From assembly GCF_023554995.1 (NCBI RefSeq), contig NZ_JAMJPK010000003.1, positions 1-64,000 of the forward strand: DNA of 64,000 bases. Reading direction: 5' to 3'. Shown in pieces: positions 9,063 through 23,547 of the stretch. Positions within the stretch are counted from its first letter, which is position 1. Each line of letters opens with the position of its first letter. This DNA is from Halomonas gemina (GTDB taxonomy: Bacteria > Pseudomonadota > Gammaproteobacteria > Pseudomonadales > Halomonadaceae). A model generated the notes under the pieces. That model saw only the letters and a program-made list of their open reading frames with translations. It made no database searches and was not told where the DNA came from. Position numbers and translations under genes: made by a program.

Positions 9063-10472
9063 ATGACACTACCGATCGAGATCACCCCCCTGCCCTACCG
9101 CGAGGATCCGCTGGGTTACTTCGCGGCCCTGCGCGACAGGCCCGGTGCCGTGCTGCTCGACAGCGGTCGCCCGAAGGCACCGGGTGGCCGCTACGACATC
9201 CTCAGCTGCGACCCCCTCGCGCTGCTCGAGGTCGACGCCGCCGGGTGCGTGCAGGGGGACCCGGCGCTGGCGGGACTCTCCCCCTTCGCCGCCCAGCAGG
9301 CGCTGCTCGACCGGCTGGATGGCGAGGCGCCGGACAGCCGGCTGCCGTTTCTCGGCGGGCTGATCGGCTACTGGAGCTACGACCTCGGACAGCGACTCGA
9401 GCCGGTGGCCGGACAGGCCCGGCAGGCGGTCACGCTGCCGGCGAGCCGGGTCGGCCTCTATGACTGGGCGCTGATCCAGGACCACGACTGCCGGCAGAGC
9501 TGGCTGGTGGGCAGTGCCTCACGACGCCGCCAGGTGCTTGAGTGGCTGGACGCGCCGGCACCTCCGGCGGCGGGGTTCCGCCTCACCGCCCCTTTCGCCG
9601 CCGAGCTCAGCCGCGACGACTACCTGGCACGCTTTGCCACGGTGCAGGACTACATCCGCGCCGGCGACTGCTACCAGATCAACCTGGCTCAGCGCTTCAG
9701 CGCCCCCTTCGAGGGTGACCTCTGGGCGGCCTACCGTCGACTCCGCGACGCCACACCCACCCCCTTCGCCGGCTACCTGGCCTGGGACGACAAGGCGATC
9801 CTCTCGCTCTCCCCGGAGCGCTTCCTGCTCTGCCGGGAGGGTCGGGTCGAGACCCGCCCCATCAAGGGTACACGGCCGCGCGGCGCGACCCCCGAGGAGG
9901 ACCGGCGGCTGGCCCGTGAGCTGGCCGAGAGCCTCAAGGACCGGGCCGAGAACGTGATGATCACCGACCTGCTCCGCAATGACCTGGGGCGGGTCTGCCG
10001 GCCCGGCAGCGTGCGGGTACCCCAGCTCTGCGGCCTGGAGAGCTACGCCAACGTGCACCATCTGGTGAGCGTGATCGTCGGCGAACTGGCGGCAGGCCAG
10101 CGGCCCATGGACCTGCTGGCCGCCGCCTTCCCCGGCGGCTCCATCACCGGCGCGCCCAAGGTACGTGCCATGCAGATCATCGACGAGCTGGAACCCAGCC
10201 GCCGCAGCGCCTATTGCGGCAGCCTCGGCTACGTGGACGTGCGCGGTCGGATGGACACCTCCATCGCCATCCGCAGCGTGGTGGCCGACGGCGGAGCGCT
10301 GCACCTGTGGGGCGGGGGCGGCCTGGTCGCCGACTCCCGCGGCGAGGAGGAGTACACCGAGACCCTGGACAAGATCCGCCACCTGATGCGGGCCCTGATG
10401 GCGGCCAGCCCTGACTCATTATGGAATAAGAAGCCAGACTATTTAATCCATCAAGGAATAGATATCCAATGA
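9063..10472 (+). CDS. pabB: Aminodeoxychorismate synthase component I PabB
   Basis: A 469-residue chorismate-utilising enzyme. The motif RPIKGTRPRG, with the PabB lysine, distinguishes it from TrpE, which has PIAGT elsewhere in this window. Other family segments are SPERFLLC, GSITGAPKVRAMQIIDELE and GLVADSRGEEEY. It makes 4-amino-4-deoxychorismate for folate synthesis using ammonia from a glutaminase subunit, possibly the TrpG/PabA protein at 23548. The start at 9063 (MTLPIEITPLPY) is chosen by family alignment; a GTG one codon earlier is also possible. The last 20 or so residues extend beyond the conserved domain. Confidence 0.92.
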   Translation: MTLPIEITPLPYREDPLGYFAALRDRPGAVLLDSGRPKAPGGRYDILSCDPLALLEVDAAGCVQGDPALAGLSPFAAQQALLDRLDGEAPDSRLPFLGGLIGYWSYDLGQRLEPVAGQARQAVTLPASRVGLYDWALIQDHDCRQSWLVGSASRRRQVLEWLDAPAPPAAGFRLTAPFAAELSRDDYLARFATVQDYIRAGDCYQINLAQRFSAPFEGDLWAAYRRLRDATPTPFAGYLAWDDKAILSLSPERFLLCREGRVETRPIKGTRPRGATPEEDRRLARELAESLKDRAENVMITDLLRNDLGRVCRPGSVRVPQLCGLESYANVHHLVSVIVGELAAGQRPMDLLAAAFPGGSITGAPKVRAMQIIDELEPSRRSAYCGSLGYVDVRGRMDTSIAIRSVVADGGALHLWGGGGLVADSRGEEEYTETLDKIRHLMRALMAASPDSLWNKKPDYLIHQGIDIQ

Positions 10473-10547
10473 ATCGGTATTGGGGAAGGCCTCGCCGGCT
10501 CTGCTAGGGTAGCTCCAGACTCAAGACCACCTGCCCGGGAGCCCCTC

Positions 10548-11168
10548 ATGGAGCCGCAACTCGACGTCATCAACCGGGAGCTCGGCAACGATCCCGAGGC
10601 CCTGATCCGCTGGGCGCTGGATCAGGGACAGCGGCCGATCTGCACGACCAACTTCCGCCCCTTCGAGGCCGTGATCCTGCACCTGGTCACGCGCCAGCAG
10701 CCGGATATCCCGATCGTCTGGATGGACAGTGGCTACAACACCGAGGCCACCTACCGCTTCGCCGATGACCTGATCCGGCGCCTGAACCTCAACCTGGTGA
10801 GCTATCTGCCACGGCGCTCGCGGGCCCATCGCGAGGCACTGGAGGGCCCCGCCCCGGGGATCGAGGATCCGCGCCACGCGGCCTTCACCCGGGAGGTGAA
10901 GCTCGAACCCTTCGAGCGCGCCCTGCGCGAGATGGCACCGGATGTCTGGTTCACCGCCCTGCGCGCCGAGGACACCCCCGAGCGTGCCCGCATGACAGCG
11001 GTGAGCCGCAACGCCGACGGCCTGCTGAAGGTCTCCCCCCTGCTGCACTGGACGGCCCGCGACCTCTATCACTACCTGCAGGCCCACGACCTGCCCAACA
11101 ACTTCGACTACTTCGACCCCACCAAGGTCGAGGAGAAGCGCGAGTGCGGGCTGCACCTTCAGCATTAG
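10548..11168 (+). CDS. cysH: CysH-type PAPS reductase family protein
   Basis: A 206-residue member of the PAPS reductase family. It has the family core (AVILHLVTRQQPDIPIVW, then DSGYNTEATYRFADDL), HWTARDLYHYLQAHDLP, and the C-terminal KRECGLH motif carrying the catalytic cysteine of E. coli-type CysH. The enzyme reduces PAPS to sulfite using thioredoxin or glutaredoxin; trxA lies 1.3 kb away. It lacks the paired cysteines of [4Fe-4S] APS reductases. Unusually, the stretch that normally carries the SVGDxHxTR substrate loop before KRECGLH is missing. It converges on cysB, the expected regulator of sulfur assimilation. Confidence 0.85.
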   Translation: MEPQLDVINRELGNDPEALIRWALDQGQRPICTTNFRPFEAVILHLVTRQQPDIPIVWMDSGYNTEATYRFADDLIRRLNLNLVSYLPRRSRAHREALEGPAPGIEDPRHAAFTREVKLEPFERALREMAPDVWFTALRAEDTPERARMTAVSRNADGLLKVSPLLHWTARDLYHYLQAHDLPNNFDYFDPTKVEEKRECGLHLQH

Positions 11169-11184
11169 ATGAACGCTGGATGAC

Positions 11185-11208
11185 GTCGCGGGCGAGACCG
11201 CCCGCGAC
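11185..11208. terminator. Hairpin between convergent cysH and cysB
   Basis: Ten perfectly complementary G/C-rich bases flank an AGAC loop in the 76-bp gap between two convergent genes. There is no U-run on either side, so it may be a processing barrier or a weak bidirectional terminator. Confidence 0.5.
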
Positions 11209-11244
11209 AGCGACAGAGGGAGAGGACGAAAAGCAGAGCCACCC

Positions 11245-12257
<1,013 letters not shown>

Positions 12258-12287
12258 GCAAGACATAAAAAAATAATCCATGATCGC

Positions 12288-12293
12288 TTTATA
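12288..12293 (-). promoter_or_regulatory. cysB promoter, extended -10 candidate
   Basis: On the minus strand TGC-TATAAA forms an extended -10 element about 70 bases upstream of the cysB start. There is no good -35 at 17 bp, which extended -10 promoters can tolerate. The same TGCTATAA motif appears twice upstream of trpE. Confidence 0.4.
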
Positions 12294-12351
12294 GCATAAC
12301 CTGGCCGGGCAGGTGCAACCGCTTTCCTGCGCCCTGCCACACGGCGGGGAT

Positions 12352-12380
12352 TTGCCAGCACTTCGGTCGACCGCTAACAT
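12352..12380 (+). promoter_or_regulatory. trxA promoter
   Basis: TTGCCA (12352-12357), a 17-bp spacer and TAACAT (12375-12380) give five and four matches to the sigma70 hexamers. The predicted start near 12387 leaves a leader of about 62 bases before trxA. Confidence 0.5.
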
Positions 12381-12449
12381 CGTCCGACCGAGCATGCCCT
12401 GCATGTCACCCCATCCGCTCGATACAGCGCAACGAAACTGGAGAATCAC

Positions 12450-12773
12450 ATGGCCAATAACGTCGATGTCACCAATGCCAACTTCGAGCAGGAAGTCCTC
12501 AAGGCCGATACGCCGGTCCTGCTCAAGTTCTGGGCCCCCTGGTGTGGTCCCTGCAAGGTGATGGCACCGGTGGTCGACGAGGTCGCCGAAGAGCGCACCG
12601 GCAACCTCAAGGTCGTCAGCATCAACGTGGACGATGCCCCCGAGATCGCCGCCGAGCAGGGCGTGCGTGGCGTGCCGACCGTGATGCTGTTCAAGTCCGG
12701 CACCAAGGTCGCCTCCCTGGTCGGCGCCCAGTCAAAGTCACAGCTCTCCCAATTCATCGACCAGAACGCCTGA
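12450..12773 (+). CDS. trxA: Thioredoxin 1
   Basis: A 107-residue single-domain thioredoxin with the WCGPC active site (cysteines 32 and 35) in FWAPWCGPCK and the cis-proline segment GVPTVMLF. It is a cytosolic disulfide reductant that serves ribonucleotide reductase, methionine sulfoxide reductase and PAPS reductase, which links it to the nearby CysH-family gene. AACTGGAG lies a few bases before the ATG. It is monocistronic, with its own promoter and a hairpin after the stop. Confidence 0.97.
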   Translation: MANNVDVTNANFEQEVLKADTPVLLKFWAPWCGPCKVMAPVVDEVAEERTGNLKVVSINVDDAPEIAAEQGVRGVPTVMLFKSGTKVASLVGAQSKSQLSQFIDQNA

Positions 12774-12798
12774 TCCCGCGACTCCCGCACGACCGCTT

Positions 12799-12820
12799 CG
12801 CCCCGGCCATCGCCGGGGCG
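12799..12820. terminator. Hairpin after trxA, repeated hairpin type
   Basis: A 9-bp perfect G/C stem with loop CATC lies between convergent trxA and the AI-2E family permease gene. The same GGC-CAKC-GCC stem-loop design recurs at 24151-24170 and 33303-33324. No U-run follows. Confidence 0.5.
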
Positions 12821-12837
12821 ATGTCGTCTCGCGTCCC

Positions 12838-13932
12838 CTACTCCTCGTCACGCTCCGAGATCGGGCGGTCGGCCTTCTCGACCGGCGCCCCGTCCCCCGG
12901 CCCCAGCAGGTGGGCGATCCAGCGGGTCTCGGGATGGCTGTCCAGGGCGATCTTCAGGGTCATGGTCAGCACCACCGAGAGCAGCATCCCCACCGCCCCG
13001 AAGATCCAGCCCCACACCACCAGCGACAGGAAGGCCACGAAGGTCGAGAGCCCCAGCGCCCGCCCCATCACCCGCGGCTCGAGGATATTACCCATCACGA
13101 AGTTGACCCCCAGGTAGGCCGCGGCAAGCAGCAGCGCACCGAACATTCCGCCGCCCGGGGACACCAGCAGCAACAGTACCGGCGGCACCGCCGCGATGGC
13201 CGAACCGATGTTGGGAATATAATTCAGGGCAAAGGCCAGCACCGCCCAAAGCAGCGGAAACTCCACCCCCAGCAGCTTGCAGGCCACCCAGATCAGCGCG
13301 CCGGTCGCCAGGCTGATCAGCGTCTTCACGGCCAGGTAGCGCTTGAGGGTCCGGCTGAATTCGTTGAAGCGGCGCAGGCTAGGGGCCGGATTGACCAGGG
13401 CACGGGAGACCTTGTCGCGGAAGTTGAGTGTCTCGAAGAGCAGGAACATCACCAGCAGGGCCACGATGACGCTCTGCATCATCAGGTTGCCCACCTCGCC
13501 GAGCACCGTGGGAATCCAGTTGCCGAACTGCTCGGCATCCAGCAGCTCGGCCAGCCGATTGGTATCGATGGCAAGTCCCAGCCCGGCCAGCCCGTCGAGC
13601 AGGCCCAGGTAGTACTGGTAGAGCTTCTGCTCGATGCCTGGCAGGGAATCGACGAAGGTGCCGAAGCTGTTGACCAGCAGCAGGCCGAGCAGGGAGAGGA
13701 AGCCACCGATCACCACCAGCGTCAGCCACACGGCCAGCCGCGTGCTCAGCCCGAGGCGATGCAGCCACTGCACGGGCGCGGTGCAGACGACCGCGATGAA
13801 CAGCGACAGCAGCAGTGGCACCAGCAGGCTGGACCCCGCCCGCATGCCTGCGACGATCACCACCAGGGCGGCCAGTGCCAGAGTAAGGTTGAGGGGAATG
13901 GTACTCGACTTGCTGTCTTGGGAATGGGGCAT
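12838..13932 (-). CDS. AI-2E family (PerM-like) membrane permease
   Basis: A protein of about 364 residues in the AI-2E exporter superfamily. It has N-terminal paired membrane segments, a large central loop (about residues 90-150), and a C-terminal hydrophobic block with the family feature FALNYIPNIGSAIAAVPPVLL followed by GNILEPRVMG. Substrates of this family are varied or unknown; some members export AI-2, others are Na+/H+ antiporters. The start at 13932 (MPHSQDSKSS) has only a weak ribosome site; ATGs at 13968 and 13965 are alternatives. It converges on trxA. Confidence 0.85.
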   Translation of the reverse strand: MPHSQDSKSSTIPLNLTLALAALVVIVAGMRAGSSLLVPLLLSLFIAVVCTAPVQWLHRLGLSTRLAVWLTLVVIGGFLSLLGLLLVNSFGTFVDSLPGIEQKLYQYYLGLLDGLAGLGLAIDTNRLAELLDAEQFGNWIPTVLGEVGNLMMQSVIVALLVMFLLFETLNFRDKVSRALVNPAPSLRRFNEFSRTLKRYLAVKTLISLATGALIWVACKLLGVEFPLLWAVLAFALNYIPNIGSAIAAVPPVLLLLVSPGGGMFGALLLAAAYLGVNFVMGNILEPRVMGRALGLSTFVAFLSLVVWGWIFGAVGMLLSVVLTMTLKIALDSHPETRWIAHLLGPGDGAPVEKADRPISERDEE

Positions 13933-14057
13933 GCCCGGACTCACGACCGTTGAAAGTCTGCTCATCATGCCGGGGCGGGCGGCAATTGCAAAGGACGGGA
14001 ACCATCCCCGTCCGGCGTTCTCGAACCCAGTGCCCGCCATGCGACAAGGAGAACGCC

Positions 14058-14840
14058 ATGCCGATTGCCCGCCCGTTGCGCCCACTGCTCCTGCCGGCCC
14101 TGGCTGCGCTGGTGATCGCGGCCTCGCCGCCGATGCTGCCCCACGCCCACGCCGAGGAGACGCCGCGCCGGCTGGAGGTCCAGGCCGAGGCCGAAATGGA
14201 GGTGGTGCCGGATCGTGCCACGCTCAGTGCTCGCCTCTGGGAACACACGCCTGCCATCGCCCAGCGCGAGGCGACCGCGAACGACCCGGATGCCCTGCGC
14301 GAGGCCCGCGACCGGCTGGAAGCCCGTGCCGCCGGCTTGATTCGCGCCCTGGAGGAGGCCGGCCTTGCGCGCGAGGCGATCCGCGCCGGCTCCCTGAACG
14401 TGCAACCCGAGCACCTGCCGGGCGAGCCGCACGCGGAGGGTGAGCGCGAGACGCTGGTTCGCACCCGCCTCGAGCGCCCGATTCGTCTCCAGCTCGATGA
14501 CCTCGAGCAACTTCCCAGGCTGCTCGATGCCCTGACCGAGGCCGGCGTGGATTCCCTGGACGGCGTGAGCTATGACCTGGCGGATCGCGACGGCGCAACC
14601 GACCAGGCGCTGGTCAAGGCGCTGGAGAAGGCCCGCCACAAGGCCACCCTGATGGCCGAGACACTGGGCATCGGCCTGGGTGAGGTGATCGCCGTGAGCG
14701 AGACCCGCTCGCCGGTCTTCCAGCCGCGGATGATGGCCATGACTGCCGATGCCCGGGAGAGCCTGCCACAGGCCGAGTACCGCCCCGGTACCATCAGCAT
14801 CGAGGCGGGCGTCAGCGTCAGCTGGGCGATCGCGCAGTAG
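14058..14840 (+). CDS. SIMPL-domain (DUF541) periplasmic protein
   Basis: A 260-residue secreted protein. Residues 1-33 form a signal peptide ending AHAEE, followed by the SIMPL/DUF541 pattern: LEVQAEAEMEVVPDRATLS at the start, SYDLADRDGATDQALVKALEKARHKA in the middle, and PGTISIEAGVSVSWAI at the C-terminus. Related proteins (E. coli YggE) affect oxidative-stress sensitivity and can form ring oligomers; the biochemical role is unclear. The ATG at 14058 is set by AAGGAGA seven bases before it. It ends 16 bases from convergent serS. Confidence 0.88.
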   Translation: MPIARPLRPLLLPALAALVIAASPPMLPHAHAEETPRRLEVQAEAEMEVVPDRATLSARLWEHTPAIAQREATANDPDALREARDRLEARAAGLIRALEEAGLAREAIRAGSLNVQPEHLPGEPHAEGERETLVRTRLERPIRLQLDDLEQLPRLLDALTEAGVDSLDGVSYDLADRDGATDQALVKALEKARHKATLMAETLGIGLGEVIAVSETRSPVFQPRMMAMTADARESLPQAEYRPGTISIEAGVSVSWAIAQ

Positions 14841-14856
14841 CGCCGAGCAAAGGGCG

Positions 14857-19464
<4,608 letters not shown>

Positions 19465-19473
19465 CGACCCTTC

Positions 19474-19496
19474 GCCCGCCGGCCCTGTCGGCGGGC
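19474..19496 (+). terminator. Hairpin after ydiJ
   Basis: GCCCGCCG and CGGCGGGC form an 8-bp G/C stem with a 7-base loop ten bases after the ydiJ stop. The absence of a U-run makes termination uncertain. Confidence 0.45.
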
Positions 19497-19530
19497 CGCC
19501 CTCGGCATGTCGCGACAGGAGGCAAGAGGC

Positions 19531-19731
19531 ATGAACCGCACCCTGATCCTCGTCGGGCTGCTGATCGTCGCCATCGGCCTGCTCTGGCCCTGGCTGTCGC
19601 GGCTGCCCCTCGGCCACCTGCCCGGTGACGTCGTGATCCGCCGCGAGAACCTCACCTTCTACTTCCCGATCACCACCATGATCCTGGTCAGCCTGGCGAT
19701 CTCGGCGCTCCTCTGGCTCTTCCAGCGCTGA
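19531..19731 (+). CDS. DUF2905 small membrane protein
   Basis: A 66-residue protein with two hydrophobic segments (about 4-20 and 47-63) flanking the conserved LPLGHLPGDVVIRRENLTFYFPITT, the DUF2905 signature. Its function is unknown. The ATG at 19531 lies just after AGGAGGCAAGAGG; an ATG 24 bases upstream would overlap that ribosome site. It sits between ydiJ and the antiporter gene, which has its own promoter. Confidence 0.88.
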   Translation: MNRTLILVGLLIVAIGLLWPWLSRLPLGHLPGDVVIRRENLTFYFPITTMILVSLAISALLWLFQR

Positions 19732-19751
19732 GCCCAGGCGCGACGCGGCGA

Positions 19752-19780
19752 TTGTCGGACCCATCGGCAGTGACTAATCT
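19752..19780 (+). promoter_or_regulatory. Antiporter gene promoter
   Basis: TTGTCG (19752-19757), a 17-bp spacer and TAATCT (19775-19780) form a moderate sigma70 candidate 31 bases upstream of the antiporter ATG. Both hexamers are imperfect. Confidence 0.35.
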
Positions 19781-19810
19781 GCAGACTGCCCCCTCGCCAG
19801 GAAGCTCGCC

Positions 19811-21610
19811 ATGGAAAGCCCCGCCGTCCTGCTCACCGGCATCGGTCTGCTCTCCCTCGCCTGCCAGTGGCTAGCCTGGCGGCTCAAGGTCCCCGCCATC
19901 CTACCGCTGCTGCTCATCGGCATCCTGATCGGGCCGATCACCGGCCTGCTCGACCCCGACGCCCTGCTCGGCGACCTGCTCTTCCCGCTGGTCTCGCTGG
20001 CCGTGGCGGTGATCCTCTTCGAGGGCAGCCTGACCCTGAGCTTCGCCGAGCTGCGTGGCCACGGCCATACGGTGCGTCGCCTGGTGACCTGGGGCGTGCT
20101 GATCACGGCGGTGATCAGCACCCTCGCCGCCCGCTGGCTGCTCGAGCTGTCATGGGGAATGGCCAGCGTGCTCGGTGCCCTACTGGTGGTCACCGGCCCC
20201 ACCGTCGTACTGCCCCTGCTCGAGACCCTGCGCGCCAAGCAGTCCCTGTCCCAGATCCTGCGCTGGGAGGGCATCCTCATCGATCCCATCGGCGCCATCG
20301 GCGCGGTGCTGGTCTACGAGTACGTGGTCATCGGCGCCTCGGGGGAGGCCTTCATGCATACCCTGGGGCTGTTCGGCCTGACCGCCCTGATCGGCTTCGG
20401 CCTGGGCGGCCTGGGCGGTTACCTCTGGGGCTGCGTGCTGCGCCACCACTGGCTGCCGCGCCAGCTGCACAGCTTCGGCACCCTGATGGTCATGCTGACC
20501 CTCTATACCCTCTCCAACCAGCTCTTCCACGAGTCCGGCCTACTGACCGTCACGGTGATGGGCGTATGGATGGCCAACATGCCACGGGTACCCACCGGGC
20601 CCATCGTCGAGTTCAAGGAGACCCTGTCGGTACTGCTGATCTCGGGCCTCTTCATCCTGCTCGCCGCTCGGCTCGGCCTCGATCAACTGGCCCTTCTGGG
20701 CTGGCCGGCCTGGGCCTACCTCGCCGTGCTGATGCTGGTGGCACGGCCGCTGACCGTCTGGCTCTGCACGGCGGGCAGCGGACTCGACTGGCGGGAGAAG
20801 GCGCTGCTGGCCTGGGTCTCGCCACGGGGCATCGTGGCGGCGGCGGTGGCCTCGCTGTTCGCCCTCAAGCTCGAGGTAGAGGGCATCGAAGGCGCAGCAA
20901 TGCTGGTGCCGGTGACCTTCCTGGTGATCATCGCCACGGTAGTGATCCAGAGCCTGCTCTCGCGCCCCATCGCCCAAGCCCTCGGCGTCACCACGCCGCC
21001 GCCGCGGGGCTTCCTGATCCTCGGCGCCAACCCGGTGGCGCGTGCCATGGGCCAGGCGCTCCAGGAGGCCGGCTTCGCGGTGCGCCTCTGCGACCATGAC
21101 CGGGACGCCCTCGAGGCGGCCCGCATGGCGGGCCTGCCGACCTATTTCGGCAACCCGGCCTCGGAACATGCCCAGGAGCACCTGGAGATGGCCGGTCTGG
21201 GCCACTTCCTGCCGCTCTCGCCCTATCGCGAGCAGAACGACCTGGCCGCCCTGCACTTCGAGGGGGTGCTGGGCCACGGCAAGGTCTTTCGCGTCGAGGT
21301 CAGTGGGGAGCAGGCTTCCTCGCGGGAGCGCCCCAGGCAACTGACCGAGCTGCCGCGCCTGTTCGGCGAGGCGGTCACCTGGGACAAGCTGGCGAGCCTG
21401 GTGGCCCAGGGGGCGGAAGTGAGAACCACGCGACTGCATGAGACCTTCGACGTGGACGCCTATGTCACGACCCATGCGCATCGCCTGCTGCCGCTGTTCT
21501 GCATCGATGCCCAGGACCGGATCCGCGTCGCCAGCGACCAGTCACCGCTCGAACCGCTACCGGGAGAGAGCCTGATCAGCCTGGTCTATGCGGACTCTCC
21601 CGCCTTCTGA
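19811..21610 (+). CDS. CPA1-type Na+(K+)/H+ antiporter with RCK domain
   Basis: A 599-residue membrane protein. The N-terminal 390 residues hold about 12 hydrophobic segments of the CPA1 exchanger fold, with the conserved FEGSLTLSF, EGILIDPIGA and WVSPRGIVAAAVASLFAL. A TrkA-N/RCK-like nucleotide-binding domain follows (GFLILGANPVARAMGQALQ at about 397, LCDHDRDALEAARMAG). A C-terminal part of unclear type follows. Such proteins exchange cytosolic Na+ or K+ for protons and are regulated by a bound nucleotide. This suits a salt-adapted organism, but the ion specificity cannot be read from sequence. Confidence 0.87.
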   Translation: MESPAVLLTGIGLLSLACQWLAWRLKVPAILPLLLIGILIGPITGLLDPDALLGDLLFPLVSLAVAVILFEGSLTLSFAELRGHGHTVRRLVTWGVLITAVISTLAARWLLELSWGMASVLGALLVVTGPTVVLPLLETLRAKQSLSQILRWEGILIDPIGAIGAVLVYEYVVIGASGEAFMHTLGLFGLTALIGFGLGGLGGYLWGCVLRHHWLPRQLHSFGTLMVMLTLYTLSNQLFHESGLLTVTVMGVWMANMPRVPTGPIVEFKETLSVLLISGLFILLAARLGLDQLALLGWPAWAYLAVLMLVARPLTVWLCTAGSGLDWREKALLAWVSPRGIVAAAVASLFALKLEVEGIEGAAMLVPVTFLVIIATVVIQSLLSRPIAQALGVTTPPPRGFLILGANPVARAMGQALQEAGFAVRLCDHDRDALEAARMAGLPTYFGNPASEHAQEHLEMAGLGHFLPLSPYREQNDLAALHFEGVLGHGKVFRVEVSGEQASSRERPRQLTELPRLFGEAVTWDKLASLVAQGAEVRTTRLHETFDVDAYVTTHAHRLLPLFCIDAQDRIRVASDQSPLEPLPGESLISLVYADSPAF

Positions 21611-21630
21611 ACCGTGCCCGCGACCGGATA

Positions 21631-21664
21631 CGACAGCGGGCAGCCCAAAGGCTGCCCGCTGTCG
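21631..21664. terminator. Bidirectional terminator between antiporter gene and trpC
   Basis: A perfect 15-bp inverted repeat with loop CAAA lies between two convergent genes, 20 bases after the antiporter stop and 18 bases before the trpC stop. There is no strong U-run. The stem length makes it the best candidate for ending both transcripts. Confidence 0.65.
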
Positions 21665-21682
21665 CTCGCGCAGGACGGTCGA

Positions 21683-22489
21683 TCAGAAGAAGAGTCGCCG
21701 CAGCGCCTGACCGGGGTCGGCCTCGCGCATGAAGGCCTCGCCCACCAGGAAGGCATTGACGTCGTGTTCGCGCATGCGCAGCACGTCGTCGCGGGTATGG
21801 ATGCCGGACTCGGTGACCACGCTGACGCCGGGGGGAATCCGCGGCAGCAGCTCCAGGGTGGTCTCGAGCCGGGTGTCGAAGGTGTGCAGGTCGCGATTGT
21901 TGATGCCCACCAGGGCGAGGTCGAGCTTGAGGGCCCGGTCGAGTTCCAGGGCGTCGTGGACCTCCACCAGCACGTCCATCCCCAGCGCCACGGCCTGTCG
22001 ATGCAGGTCCGCCATGCGGGCGTCGTCGAGGGCGGCGACGATCAACAGGATGCAGTCGGCACCCAGGGCGCGGGCCTCGCTGACCTGGTAGCCGTGGGTG
22101 ATGAAGTCCTTGCGGATCACCGGTAGCTCGCAGGCCTCGCGCGCCTCGATCAGGAAGTCCTCGTGGCCCTGGAAGAAGTCGGCATCGGTGAGCACCGAGA
22201 GGCAGGCCGCTCCGCCCTCGGCGTAGCTCGCCGCGATCTCGCCGGGGCGGAAGTCCTCGCAGATCACCCCCTTGGAGGGCGAGGCCTTCTTGATCTCGGC
22301 GATCACCGCCGGGTCGCCGGCCTGGATGGCACGGTCAAGCGCGGCGACAAAGCCCCGCGGCGCTGCCTGTTCGGCGGCCAGGCGCAGCAGCTCCTGCTCG
22401 GAGACAACGCGGCGCCGTTCGGCGACCTCTTCCTCCTTGCGGGCCAGGATGCGCTCGAGGATGGTGGGCAGGGGACGGGATTCGGTCAT
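21683..22489 (-). CDS. trpC: Indole-3-glycerol-phosphate synthase
   Basis: A 268-residue TIM-barrel enzyme, monofunctional (not fused to TrpF as in E. coli). Conserved elements are [53 protein letters not shown] and LVGEAFMR. It closes the indole ring from carboxyphenylamino-deoxyribulose phosphate. The ATG at 22489 has TGAGG, made from the trpD stop region, as its ribosome site. A GTG at 22501 overlapping the trpD stop is an alternative. Last gene of trpEGDC. Confidence 0.95.
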   Translation of the reverse strand: MTESRPLPTILERILARKEEEVAERRRVVSEQELLRLAAEQAAPRGFVAALDRAIQAGDPAVIAEIKKASPSKGVICEDFRPGEIAASYAEGGAACLSVLTDADFFQGHEDFLIEAREACELPVIRKDFITHGYQVSEARALGADCILLIVAALDDARMADLHRQAVALGMDVLVEVHDALELDRALKLDLALVGINNRDLHTFDTRLETTLELLPRIPPGVSVVTESGIHTRDDVLRMREHDVNAFLVGEAFMREADPGQALRRLFF

Positions 22490-22497
22490 GTCGGGCC

Positions 22498-23517
22498 TCA
22501 CTGGGTGAACACGCGGGTGAAGTTGGCGAGTTCCCTGAGCTTCTCGAGGGGCAACTTCGAGGCCTGGGCGTCCTGGGCCATGGCCACGCCCTCCGCGAGG
22601 CTGTCGGCCACGCCCGAGGCATAGAGGGCCGCGCCGGCGTTGAGCGCGACGATATCCGCCGCCGGCCCCTCGCCCACCAGGGCCTGTTCGACCAGCCGCA
22701 GGCTGTCCTCGGCGGTCTTGACCCGCAGCGGGTCCAGGGATTGGCGCTCGATGCCGAAGTCCTCGGGAGCGATGGTGTACTCGCGGACCTCGCCCTCCTT
22801 CAGTTCGGCGACCAGCGTCGGCTGCGCCAGCGAGATCTCGTCGAGGCCGTCCTCGGCATGCACCACCAGCACGTGCTCGCTGCCCAGGCGGCGGAGCACC
22901 TCGGCCATCAGCGGCACCAGCTCGGGCGCATAGACCCCCAGTACCTGGTTGGGGGCACCGGCGGGATTGGTCAGCGGCCCCAGGATGTTGAACAGGGTGC
23001 GCACCCCCATCTCGCGACGCGGGCCCACGGCATAGCGCATCGCCGGGTGATGGTTGGGGGCGAACATGAAGCCCACCCCCACCTGCTCGATGCAGCGGCC
23101 CACCTGCTCGGCATCCAGGTCCAGGTTGATGCCGGCCACGGCGAAGAGGTCGGCACTGCCCGACGACGAGGAGACCCCGCGATTGCCGTGCTTGGCGACA
23201 TGGGCCCCGCCCGCGGCGACCACGAAGCTCGCCGCCGTGGAGACGTTGAAGAGGTTGGCGCCATCGCCCCCGGTGCCCACGATGTCGACCACGTTGTCGG
23301 CCTGCAGCCGGACCGGGTTCATCAGTTCGCGCATCACCTGGGCCGCGGCACTGATCTCCTCGGCGGTCTCACCCTTCATGGCCATGCCCACCAGGAAGGC
23401 GGCGATCTGGGGATCGCTGGCCTCGCCGGTCATGATCTGGCGCATCACCTCATGGGTCTCGGCGAAGTTCAGGTTCTCACGGCGCATCACCGCACCGATG
23501 GCCTCTCGCATCTGCAT
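22498..23517 (-). CDS. trpD: Anthranilate phosphoribosyltransferase
   Basis: A 339-residue enzyme with the PRPP-binding [30 protein letters not shown] and [17 protein letters not shown]. It joins anthranilate and PRPP. It is not fused to the glutaminase, unlike E. coli TrpGD. The ATG at 23517 ([10 protein letters not shown]) is preceded by GAGGAG at nine bases; an ATG at 23544 would add nine residues. It lies 30 bases after trpG in the same operon. Confidence 0.95.
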   Translation of the reverse strand: MQMREAIGAVMRRENLNFAETHEVMRQIMTGEASDPQIAAFLVGMAMKGETAEEISAAAQVMRELMNPVRLQADNVVDIVGTGGDGANLFNVSTAASFVVAAGGAHVAKHGNRGVSSSSGSADLFAVAGINLDLDAEQVGRCIEQVGVGFMFAPNHHPAMRYAVGPRREMGVRTLFNILGPLTNPAGAPNQVLGVYAPELVPLMAEVLRRLGSEHVLVVHAEDGLDEISLAQPTLVAELKEGEVREYTIAPEDFGIERQSLDPLRVKTAEDSLRLVEQALVGEGPAADIVALNAGAALYASGVADSLAEGVAMAQDAQASKLPLEKLRELANFTRVFTQ

Positions 23518-23547
23518 GACGTTGCTCTCCTCTGGCATGGGCACGGC

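Noticed and set aside
13950..14057. An upstream start for the SIMPL-domain protein adding 36 residues
   Set aside because: The extension would hide the signal peptide, whereas the ATG at 14058 has a perfectly spaced AAGGAGA and begins with a normal signal sequence.
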